Below are positions 6,916-14,351 of a DNA stretch of 19,992 nt, piece after piece. The notes beneath the pieces are model-generated. The model was not told the origin of the DNA. It ran no database searches and saw only the letters and a program-made list of their open reading frames with translations. How positions within the stretch are numbered: the first letter of the stretch is position 1; each line of letters opens with the position of its first letter. The stretch is taken from the NCBI GenBank assembly GCA_035763085.1, contig DASUBV010000128.1:1-19992 (forward strand). Direction: 5' to 3'. This DNA comes from DASUBV01 sp035763085. GTDB taxonomy: Bacteria > Actinomycetota > Actinomycetes > Streptosporangiales > Streptosporangiaceae. The position numbers and the translations under genes were made by a program.

Positions 6916-7368
6916 ATGGACGAACTTGATTCGGCGCTGCTGGCCGCTTTGCAGGCGGATGGCCGGCGGGCTAACCGGGACCTGGCCGCCGAGCTGCGGG
7001 TCGCGCCGTCGACCAGCCTGGAGCGGATCCGCGGACTGCGGGCCCGCGGCGTGCTCACCGGCTATCACGCCACCGTGGACCTGGCCAGCGTCGGCCGGCC
7101 GGTCCAGGCGATGATCTCGGTCCGGCTCCGGCCGCAGTCGCGGGCGGTCATGCACGGCTTCCGCGACTTCGTCGCCGCGCTGCCGGAGACCCTCAACGTC
7201 TACATCACCACCGGCTTCGAGGACATGATGGTCCACGTGGCGGTGGGCACGCCCGAGGCGCTGCAGGACTTCGTGCTGGACCGGCTGACCAAGCGGCCCG
7301 AGGTCGCCGACGTGCGCACCTCGGTGGTGTTCGAGCACGTCCGCAAGCACGTGATCACGCCAGCCTGA
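6916..7368 (+). CDS. Lrp/AsnC family transcriptional regulator
   Basis: A 150-aa DNA-binding regulator. Residues 1-50 form the AsnC-type helix-turn-helix: LDSALLAALQADGRRANRDL, then AAELRVAPSTSLERIRGL and the wing GVLTGYHATVD. Residues 66-145 form the RAM/AsnC ligand-binding and oligomerisation domain, with the conserved glycine-acid turn TTGFEDMMVHVAV. Length is typical. AAGAGGGCGGGG before ATG 6916 gives a good ribosome site. It is divergent from the DUF2000 gene, its likely target, and convergent with the MarR gene with a 12-base gap. Effector (usually an amino acid) unknown. Confidence 0.95.
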   Translation: MDELDSALLAALQADGRRANRDLAAELRVAPSTSLERIRGLRARGVLTGYHATVDLASVGRPVQAMISVRLRPQSRAVMHGFRDFVAALPETLNVYITTGFEDMMVHVAVGTPEALQDFVLDRLTKRPEVADVRTSVVFEHVRKHVITPA

Positions 7369-7380
7369 CCGGGCCGCACG

Positions 7381-7830
7381 TCAGTGGTGGGCAGCGGCGA
7401 TGCTGATCATGGCGTCCAGGAACCGGCGGACCGTGGCCAGCTCGGCCGGGGTGAAGGCGGCCATCCCGGCCACCGAGGCCTCGATCAGCGGGCCGAAGAA
7501 CGACCAGCCCAGCTCGGCCGCCGCGGGCGTGACCTCCAGGAGCACCTTGCGGCGATCGCGGGTATCGCGGACCCGCCGGACGTGGCCGAGCCGCTCCAGC
7601 CGGTCGATCAGCGTGGTGGTGCCCGCCGAGTTGAGGCCGAGCTGCTCGCCCAGCCAGCCGGGAGTGGCGGGCTGGCCGGCCCGGCCGGCGTCCAGGAGCT
7701 GGATCAGGGCACGCAGGTCGGTCGGGTGCAGGCCGTGCAGCCGGGCGAACCCGGTCCGCGACACCTCGAACTCGACCGACAGCTCGCGGAGCCGGTGAAA
7801 CAGCTGCAGGCCGGGATCGGCATCGTCCAC
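7381..7830 (-). CDS. MarR family transcriptional regulator
   Basis: A 149-aa winged-helix repressor. The DNA-binding core is at residues 57-99: PGWLGEQLGLNSAGTTTLID as the helix-turn-helix, then LERLGHVRRVRDTRDRRKVL with the basic wing DTRDRR. Helices at both ends would form the dimer interface. Translation starts at GTG 7830 with AGAAGGGA just upstream. The gene is divergent from an alpha/beta hydrolase, and the 73-base gap holds a near-perfect 31-bp inverted repeat, so it probably represses both itself and the hydrolase until a small aromatic or acidic ligand binds. Confidence 0.95.
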   Translation of the reverse strand: MDDADPGLQLFHRLRELSVEFEVSRTGFARLHGLHPTDLRALIQLLDAGRAGQPATPGWLGEQLGLNSAGTTTLIDRLERLGHVRRVRDTRDRRKVLLEVTPAAAELGWSFFGPLIEASVAGMAAFTPAELATVRRFLDAMISIAAAHH

Positions 7831-7842
7831 GGGCTTCCCTTC

Positions 7843-7873
7843 TCTCGCTGAACGAGATTATCGTTGAGCGAGA
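7843..7873. promoter_or_regulatory. 31-bp inverted repeat, probable MarR operator
   Basis: The left arm TCTCGCT-G-AACGA-G-A (7843-7857) mirrors the right arm about base 7858; 13 of 15 positions pair. The outer halves are TCTCGCT and AGCGAGA and the inner halves AACGA and TCGTT. Two stacked half-sites per arm could hold one or two MarR dimers. It lies 12 bases before the MarR start and 30 before the hydrolase start, so binding would cover both promoters. Confidence 0.75.
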
Positions 7874-7903
7874 CGTTTTGCCTAGCCTCCCGGAGGTGAC
7901 GCC

Positions 7904-8785
7904 ATGGCCGACCCGGCCGATCTGGCTCCGCGGTTCCGGTCCCCGGCGGCCGCCCGGCGGTTCGCCGCGGCCTACGACGAGCTCGCCGGGCGCTGGCCGC
8001 AGCCGCTGACCACGCTGGATCTCGGCGGCGAGCTCGGCACCACGCACGTGCTGGCCTGCGGCCCGTCCGGCGGGCCGCCGGTGGTGCTGCTGCCCGGCCA
8101 CGGAGCCACCGCCCCCGCGTGGTTCGCGGTCGCCCGGGCCCTGGGCGGCACGCACCGGGTGTACGCGATCGACCCGGTCGGCGACGCGGGGCTGAGCGTC
8201 GCGTCCGGGCGGGCGGCCCGGCGCCCGGATGACCTGGTCGACTGGCTGGACGGGGTGCTGGGGGAGCTCGGGCTGGAGTCCGCGGCGGTGTGCGGGCATT
8301 CCTACGGCGGCTGGCTGGCGCTGCGCTACGCGCTGGCGCGGCCGGACCGGGTCACCCGGCTGGCGCTGCTGGACCCGACGGACTGCTTCGCCGGGCTGGG
8401 CCTGGCCTACCGGCTGCGGGCGGTGCCGCTGCTGGCGCGGCCCGGCGAGCGGCGCGCCCGGGCGCTGGTCGGCTGGGAGACCGGCCACCGCGCCGGCCTG
8501 GATGCCGCGGCGCTGACCGTGCACGCGCTGAGCACGGAATTCCGCGGCTCGAAGGTCGTGCTGCCGAAGCGGCCCGCGGCGGCGGAGCTGCGCGGCCTGC
8601 GGCTGCCTGTGCTGATCATGGTGGCGCAGCGCAGCCGGTCGCACGACAGCGCGCGGATCGGCGGCCGGGCCCGGCAGCTGCTGCCCTCGGCGCGGGTGGT
8701 CACGCTGGCCGGCGCCTCCCATCACTCGCTTCCGGCCAGTGATCACGCGGAGCTGACCCGGGAGCTGGCGGACTTCCTGGCCTAG
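7904..8785 (+). CDS. Alpha/beta hydrolase
   Basis: A 293-aa cytoplasmic hydrolase of the alpha/beta fold. The oxyanion region is LLPGHGATAPAW (62-73), the nucleophile elbow is CGHSYGG with Ser133, and the catalytic His is 273 or 274 in GASHHSLP. The acid is not certain; Asp157 in LLDPTD or Asp248 are candidates. A lid-like insert runs from about 160 to 225. Esterase, lactonase and haloperoxidase-like activities are all possible. GGAGG lies eight bases before ATG 7904. The divergent MarR gene and shared operator suggest induction by a compound that the enzyme may degrade. Confidence 0.9.
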   Translation: MADPADLAPRFRSPAAARRFAAAYDELAGRWPQPLTTLDLGGELGTTHVLACGPSGGPPVVLLPGHGATAPAWFAVARALGGTHRVYAIDPVGDAGLSVASGRAARRPDDLVDWLDGVLGELGLESAAVCGHSYGGWLALRYALARPDRVTRLALLDPTDCFAGLGLAYRLRAVPLLARPGERRARALVGWETGHRAGLDAAALTVHALSTEFRGSKVVLPKRPAAAELRGLRLPVLIMVAQRSRSHDSARIGGRARQLLPSARVVTLAGASHHSLPASDHAELTRELADFLA

Positions 8786-8801
8786 CCCGGCGCCCGGCGG
8801 G

Positions 8802-8826
8802 GCATAGCGTGAACCAAGAGCTATGC
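8802..8826. promoter_or_regulatory. Inverted repeat before the two-repeat protein gene
   Basis: GCATAGC (8802-8808) returns exactly inverted as GCTATGC (8820-8826), with 11 bases between. It lies in the 72-base gap after the hydrolase gene and 31 bases before the next start. It may be an operator, or a small hairpin in the leader. The left arm overlaps a TANNNT-type box (TAGCGT). Confidence 0.35.
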
Positions 8827-8857
8827 GGCTGGGGGAGCCGAAAGGGGGGAGCTCGCG

Positions 8858-9463
8858 ATGTTTGTCCAGGTAATCCGTGGTCAGGTGCGGGATGCCGAGC
8901 AGGTGCACGCCGCGCTCGACCACTGGTCAGATCAGCTGGCGGACGGGGCGCCGGGCTGGCTCGGGTCCACGGCGGGGGTGACCGACGACGGCCAGTTCGT
9001 CGCGCTGGCCCGGTTTGAGTCCGAGGACGCGGCCCGGCGCAACAGCGCCCGGCCCGAGCAGAGCCAGTGGTGGGACCAGACATCCCGGCTGTTCAGCGGC
9101 GATGTCGAGTTCCACGACAGCACTGACGTGACCGCCGACGTGGTCGGCGATCCGGACACGGCCGGGTTCGTGCAGGTCATGCAGGGCAGGGGCAGTGACC
9201 CGGAGCGGGCCAAGGAGCTCATGGCCGAGAACCCGGACGAGTGGGCCGCCTACCGGCCCGACGTGCTGGGCAGCGTGGCGGTCGGCGAGCCGGACGGGGC
9301 TTACACCATGGCCCTGTACTTCACCTCCGAGCAGGCCGCCCGCGAGGGCGAGCGCAAGCCGCCGCCCGAGGCGCTGAAGGCGCAGATGGAGGAGATGGAC
9401 AAGCTCAGCATCGGCCAGCCCGAGTTCCTGGACTTGCACCATCCGTGGATCTACTCGCCCTGA
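8858..9463 (+). CDS. Two-repeat alpha-beta barrel protein (ABM-like), function unknown
   Basis: A 201-aa protein built from two similar halves. The first (residues 1-95) opens with MFVQVIRGQVRDAEQVHAAL and has GWLGSTAGVTDDGQFVALARFES; the second (about 102-200) opens with GFVQVMQGRGSDPERAKELM and has DVLGSVAVGEPDGAYTMALYFTS. Each half follows the strand-helix-strand-strand order of the antibiotic-biosynthesis-monooxygenase/EthD type ferredoxin-like fold, so one chain may form the barrel that relatives build as dimers. No catalytic residue is obvious. GGGGGGAG seven bases before ATG 8858 is the ribosome site. It is monocistronic and ends at a strong palindrome. Confidence 0.8.
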   Translation: MFVQVIRGQVRDAEQVHAALDHWSDQLADGAPGWLGSTAGVTDDGQFVALARFESEDAARRNSARPEQSQWWDQTSRLFSGDVEFHDSTDVTADVVGDPDTAGFVQVMQGRGSDPERAKELMAENPDEWAAYRPDVLGSVAVGEPDGAYTMALYFTSEQAAREGERKPPPEALKAQMEEMDKLSIGQPEFLDLHHPWIYSP

Positions 9464-9490
9464 CCAGCCCGCGCGGCTGAGCAGGGGACT

Positions 9491-9526
9491 GACGGCCGGC
9501 CGGAGCGCGCGCTCCGGCCGGCCGTC
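9491..9526. terminator. 36-bp perfect palindrome, probable bidirectional terminator
   Basis: All 36 bases pair about the centre between 9508 and 9509, giving a stem of up to 16 base pairs around GCGC. It lies 28 bases after the plus-strand gene ending at 9463 and 79 bases past the end of the minus-strand exporter operon, i.e. between two convergent units. There is no T-tract, which is common for actinomycete terminators. Confidence 0.75.
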
Positions 9527-9604
9527 CGCATGCCGGGCGTGCCTGGCGTGCCCGGGAGCAGCGCCGCCCGCCGCCCGGCTAGCGAGGACTGGCAGCCGCC
9601 CGGG

Positions 9605-10449
9605 CTAGCGCCGGGAGCGGTACAGCCGCATGGTGAGCGGCCCGAAGACGGCGATGAGAGCGGCCGAGGCCAGCAGCACCCAGCCGATATCGCTGGCCGC
9701 GGCCGTTCCGTTCATGAGTCCCCGCTCGGCGGTCACCAGGTGGCTGACCGGGTTCGCGGTGACGAAAGCGCGCAGCCAGCCCGGCAGCGTCGCCGGGTCC
9801 ACGAAGGCGTTGCTGGCGAAGGTCAGCGGGAACTGCACCGCGAAGCTGAGCACCGAGACGGCCTGCGCCGACCTGAGCAGCAGGCCCAGGGTGGCCCACA
9901 CCCAGGAGAGGCTGAACGCGAAGACCATGATCAGCGCCACGGCCGCCAGGACGCCCGCCGCGCCGCCGGCCGGCCGGTAGCCCATCGCCAGCCCGAGCCC
10001 GAGGACCAGGACGGCGGCGATCAGGTACCGGACGATGTCGGCGATGAGGCCCCCGGTGACCAGCGCCGGCTGCCACACCGGCATGGACCGGAACCGGTCC
10101 AGCGCGCCGCTGGCCTTGTCGGAGCACAGGAAGAGCCCGGTGCTCACGGTGACCAGCAGCACCGCGAACACCAGCGTCCCGGGCAGCAGGAAGCGCAGGT
10201 AGGTGTGCGTCGAGCCGGCGAGCGCGCCGCCGAACAGGTAGGTGAACAGCACGGTGAACACGATCGGGACGGCGATGGCGTCGGCCATCTGCTCGGGCTC
10301 GTGCCGGATCCGCCGCAGGGCACGGCCGGCCATGCTGAGGCTGGCGCGCACGGGCCCGGCGGGGCGCAGGCCGGCCGGCCCGGGCCGGGCCCCGGCGCGG
10401 GGCGCGGTGGCCGTGGCGCTGGCGCTACTGGTCGTGGTCGTGGTCGTGG

Positions 10450-10453
<4 letters not shown>
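9605..10453 (-). CDS. ABC-2 type exporter permease, DrrB-like
   Basis: A 282-aa membrane subunit of a drug-type exporter. After a Thr/Ala/Pro-rich N-terminus, six hydrophobic segments appear near residues 57-77, 90-110, 137-157, 165-187, 195-215 and 255-275. The DrrB signature region FVDPATLPGWLRAFVTANPV followed by SHLVTAERGLMNG is clear. Translation begins at GTG 10453, overlapping the ATPase stop as GTGA, so the two subunits are coupled. The first seven Thr codons come from a short GGTCGT tandem repeat (about 10434-10450) that could vary in length without harm. Substrate unknown. Confidence 0.9.
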
Positions 10454-11478
<1,025 letters not shown>

Positions 11479-11633
11479 GCCCTCGATGCTGCCGGCTGGC
11501 CCGCCGCGAGTCGTCGGGCCAGCGGCGACTGTTTGCCCTGCTCGCCCCGGCTGCCCGCGGCGGCCGGCCTACCACCAGGGGAGTAGCCGGCAAGCACATC
11601 CCCCGGCCGGCGCACGACCGCGGGCCGGCCGCC

Positions 11634-11639
11634 TAGGCT
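11634..11639 (+). promoter_or_regulatory. -10 box TAGGCT of the histidine kinase gene
   Basis: TAGGCT fits TANNNT and ends six bases before ATG 11646, so transcription would begin at or next to the start codon. There is no properly spaced Shine-Dalgarno, which fits a leaderless message. Confidence 0.5.
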
Positions 11640-11645
11640 CTGAGG

Positions 11646-12416
11646 ATGCGCACTGACCGGGGCTGGAGACGGCTCTACGCGACGGGCTGGCTGGTATCCG
11701 CCGCGGTCGCCATGGTGGCCGGCCGCATGTGGCAGCTGCACGTCCGCGACCTGGAAGAGCGTGCCCGCGAGGCCGAGCGCGGCCGCGACGAGGCGGCCCG
11801 GCACCAGGCGGCGCGGGAGCGGCTGCGCATCGCGCGGGAGCTGCACGACTCGCTGACCCACAGCATCTCGGTGGTCCAGGTGCAGGCCGGGGTGGCGGTG
11901 CACCTGGCGCGCCGCCGGGGCGAGGAGATCCCGCCGCCGCTGCTGGCCATCCAGGAGGCGGGCCAGGACGCGGCCCGCGAGCTGCGGGCCACCCTGGGCG
12001 TGCTGCGCGCCGAGGACGACGCCGGCCCCAGCGGCCTGGACCGGATCCCCGGCCTGCTGGCCCGGATGCGCGCCGGCGGCCTGACCGTCACGATGTCCGC
12101 CACCGGGCCGCAGTGCCTGCTGCCACCCGAGGTGGACCAGGCCGTCTACCGGATCGTCCAGGAGGCGCTCACCAACGTCACCCGGCACGCCGGCCAGGCC
12201 AGCGCCGCCGTCCGGCTGTGCTACAGCCTGGGCGAGCTGACGGTGCAGGTCGATGATGACGGGGCCGGCCCGGCCCGGCCGGCCGCGGTGCCGGGCCTGG
12301 GCCTGATCGGGATGCGCGAGCGGGTGACCTCGCTGGGCGGCACCCTGACCGCCGGGCCCCGGCCGGGCGGCGGCTTCACCGTCCGCGCCGAGCTGCCGCT
12401 GCGGGGCCGGGCGTGA
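11646..12416 (+). CDS. Compact sensor histidine kinase (HisKA_3 family)
   Basis: A 256-aa NarL-type sensor kinase. There is one hydrophobic segment (about 12-27), then a charged coiled-coil linker (30-58), the HisKA_3 domain with phospho-accepting His67 in RIARELHDSLTHSISVVQVQ, and the HATPase domain with the N-box QEALTNVTRHA, the D-box DDDGAG and the G-box GLGLIGMRERV. Most actinomycete relatives have four or more membrane helices before HisKA_3, so this one lacks the usual sensor part. It is not a miscalled start, since an in-frame TAG lies at 11634-11636. It overlaps the regulator gene by GTGA and is divergent from the exporter operon. Confidence 0.92.
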   Translation: MRTDRGWRRLYATGWLVSAAVAMVAGRMWQLHVRDLEERAREAERGRDEAARHQAARERLRIARELHDSLTHSISVVQVQAGVAVHLARRRGEEIPPPLLAIQEAGQDAARELRATLGVLRAEDDAGPSGLDRIPGLLARMRAGGLTVTMSATGPQCLLPPEVDQAVYRIVQEALTNVTRHAGQASAAVRLCYSLGELTVQVDDDGAGPARPAAVPGLGLIGMRERVTSLGGTLTAGPRPGGGFTVRAELPLRGRA

Positions 12417-13096
12417 TCAGGGTCCTGCTGGTCGATGACCAGGCGCTGATCCGCAGCGGGATCCGGGCCCTGCTGGAGGCCGAGGACGACATCGAGGTCG
12501 TCGCGGAGGCCGCCGACGGCCGCCAGGGCGTGGCCCTGGCCGCCGAGCACCGGCCCGACATCGTCCTGATGGACGTGCAGATGCCGGTGCTGGACGGCAT
12601 CGAGGCGACCCGGCAGATCGCCGGCGACGGGCGGCTGGCCGGGGCCCGGGTGGTCATCCTCACCAACTACGGCCTGGACGAGTACGTGTTCCGCGCGCTG
12701 CGAGCCGGCGCGAGCGGCTTCCTGCTCAAGGACACCGACCCGGCCGAGCTGATCTCTGCCCTGTGGGTCGTGCAGCGCGGCGATGCCCTGCTCTCCCCGT
12801 CAATCACCCGGGCGCTGATCAGCGAGTTCGTCGCGCGGCCGCCCGACGCGCTGGAGCCCGCGGGCATGGAGCGGCTGACCAGCCGCGAGCGCGAGGTGGT
12901 CGCGCTGGTGGCGCACGGCCTGAGCAACGACGAGATCGCGGCGACGATGGTGCTCAGCCCGGCCACGGCCAAGACGCACGTCAGCCGGGCGATGACAAAG
13001 CTCGGCGCCCGGGACCGCGCGCAGCTGGTGGTCTTTGCCTACCAGACCGGCCTGGTCAGCCCGCGCGACCCCGGCCCGCAGGCCCGGCGGCCCTAG
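12413..13096 (+). CDS. NarL/LuxR-type response regulator
   Basis: A 227-aa response regulator, partner of the kinase just upstream. The receiver domain has the acid pair Asp8-Asp9, phospho-accepting Asp54 in VLMDVQMPVLDG, Thr84 and Lys106 in FLLKD. The C-terminal LuxR-type helix-turn-helix spans about 152-210: LTSREREVVALVAHGLSNDE then IAATMVLSPATAKTHVSRAM. It starts with GTG overlapping the kinase stop. The arrangement, divergent from a DrrAB operon, suggests that it controls that exporter, possibly as an envelope or drug stress response. Confidence 0.95.
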   Translation: MIRVLLVDDQALIRSGIRALLEAEDDIEVVAEAADGRQGVALAAEHRPDIVLMDVQMPVLDGIEATRQIAGDGRLAGARVVILTNYGLDEYVFRALRAGASGFLLKDTDPAELISALWVVQRGDALLSPSITRALISEFVARPPDALEPAGMERLTSREREVVALVAHGLSNDEIAATMVLSPATAKTHVSRAMTKLGARDRAQLVVFAYQTGLVSPRDPGPQARRP

Positions 13097-13166
13097 CCCG
13101 GGCCGGTCCTGCCGCGAGCCGGCCGGCTGGCCGCCGGGCGCGCCGGGCGGGGGCCGGGCAGATCGG

Positions 13167-13550
13167 CTAGGCGGTGCCGGCCACGCCGATCAGGTGGCCC
13201 TCGGGATCGGTGAAGTGGCCGACGACCAGGCCGCCCGGCGCCCGGGCCGGGCCCATCTGACGCTTCCCGCCGAGGCGCTCGGCCCGCAGCAGGGCCGCCT
13301 CGACGTCCGGCACGCCGATGTAGAACAGGACGCGGCCGTCATAGCCGGCGCCGCCGCCCACGCCGCCGGGAATGCCGGTCCCGCCGCTGGCGGTGCCACC
13401 GCTCACGAAGCCGTAGTTGTCCGGCTCGGACACCTCGGCCGCGACCGGGCTGCTGGTGTCGAACTCCCATCCGAACAGCTCGCCGTAATAGCTGCGGAGC
13501 TTGCCCGGGTCCGACCCGATGATCTCGAAGTGCACGACTGGCTGGGCCAT
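13167..13550 (-). CDS. VOC (glyoxalase/bleomycin-resistance/dioxygenase) family protein
   Basis: A 127-aa single VOC module. It opens with VVHFEIIGSDPGKLRSYYGE then LFGWEF, the usual VOC strand-helix start, and closes with VGHFTDPEGHLIGVAGTA. Candidate metal ligands are His7 and the Glu/Asp residues of the DPEGH segment, but a Gly-rich loop in the middle (GGTASGGTGIPGGVGGG) is typical of a subgroup with no known catalysis. AAGGGAG lies before ATG 13550. Convergent with the response regulator and divergent from the sigma factor. Confidence 0.9.
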   Translation of the reverse strand: MAQPVVHFEIIGSDPGKLRSYYGELFGWEFDTSSPVAAEVSEPDNYGFVSGGTASGGTGIPGGVGGGAGYDGRVLFYIGVPDVEAALLRAERLGGKRQMGPARAPGGLVVGHFTDPEGHLIGVAGTA

Positions 13551-13748
13551 CGCGGCTCCCTTCAGCTCGGGCAGCCTGAATGAATCAGGCCTCAGAGCGA
13601 GGACGTCCGCGCCGCGCGCAAGTCATCGGTGTCCCGGCAGCGGCGGTCAGTCCCGGGCCCGGCGGGCAAGAAACTTCTGTGCTGCGCCGAACCGCCCGGT
13701 GGTCTGCTGCTACTTACTCTCCAAGGAAAGCCTCCGGGGAGGTCACAG
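13551..13748. promoter_or_regulatory. Divergent gap between VOC gene and sigma operon
   Basis: The 198 bases hold no convincing gene. GCCTGA-ATGAA-TCAGGC (13574-13590) is an exact inverted repeat with a five-base loop, near the VOC start. A frame open from 13629 would extend the sigma factor by 40 residues, but the good ribosome site GGGGAGG lies before ATG 13749, so I treat it as leader. I did not find a clear ECF-type -35/-10 pair. Confidence 0.4.
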
Positions 13749-14351
13749 ATGAACGACCCGCACGGGGACGCCGGCGCAGCGACCTGCACCGCCAGCCACG
13801 AGGGTGCCCACGACGACTTTCAGTTACTGCGCCGGATCGGCCAGCGCGACGAAGATGCGATGGCCGCGTTCTACCGCGAGCACCACGGGGTCGTGCTCGC
13901 GCAGGTTCTGCTGGTGACCGGCGAGCGCGTGCTCGCGGAGGAAATCGTGCAGGACACGATGCTGGCCGTCTGGCGGGGCGCGGGCACCTTCCGGGGCGAG
14001 TCGTCGGTGCGGTCCTGGGTGATCGCCATCGCCCGGCGGCAGACCCGCGACCGGCTGCGCGGCCGCCGGCTGCAGGTGGTGGATGACGCCTTCCTGGCCG
14101 ATCAGCCGGGCCCCGGCCCGGGGCCGGAGGCGATGGCCCTGGACCGTGCCGAACTGGCCGAGGTGACGCGGGCGATCCGGGAGCTCGCCGCGGCCCACCG
14201 CGAGGTACTCGGCCTGGTCTTCGGCTCCGGGCTCACCCTTCCCGAAGTCGCCGGCGTGCTGGACATCCCGGTCGGGACGGTGAAAAGCCGCCTCACCGCG
14301 GCGCGCGCCGCACTCACCCGGACACTGAACGAGGAAGGCCGGAACCGATGA
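13749..14351 (+). CDS. ECF-type RNA polymerase sigma factor
   Basis: A 200-aa group-4 sigma factor that directs RNA polymerase to stress or envelope genes. Region 2 covers about 32-104, with AEEIVQDTMLAVWRGAGTF as the core-binding part and SVRSWVIAIARRQTRDRLRG as the -10 reader. After a Pro/Gly linker (119-127), region 4 covers 135-190, with the helix-turn-helix LTLPEVAGVLDIPVGTVKSR. ATG 13749 is chosen because GGGGAGG lies seven bases before it. The last four bases overlap the anti-sigma gene (ATGA), so the pair is coupled. No extra C-terminal domain is present. Confidence 0.94.
   Translation: MNDPHGDAGAATCTASHEGAHDDFQLLRRIGQRDEDAMAAFYREHHGVVLAQVLLVTGERVLAEEIVQDTMLAVWRGAGTFRGESSVRSWVIAIARRQTRDRLRGRRLQVVDDAFLADQPGPGPGPEAMALDRAELAEVTRAIRELAAAHREVLGLVFGSGLTLPEVAGVLDIPVGTVKSRLTAARAALTRTLNEEGRNR

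Noticed and set aside
7355..8923. Long open frame (522 codons) on the minus strand across the hydrolase and MarR genes
   Set aside because: It is Arg/Pro/Gly/Gln-rich, has no recognisable domain, and shadows two clear genes; long empty antisense frames are normal at this GC content.
13100..13166. Terminator between the response regulator and VOC genes
   Set aside because: AGCCGGCCGGCT and other short GC palindromes occur, but none makes a stem longer than chance in such GC-rich DNA.
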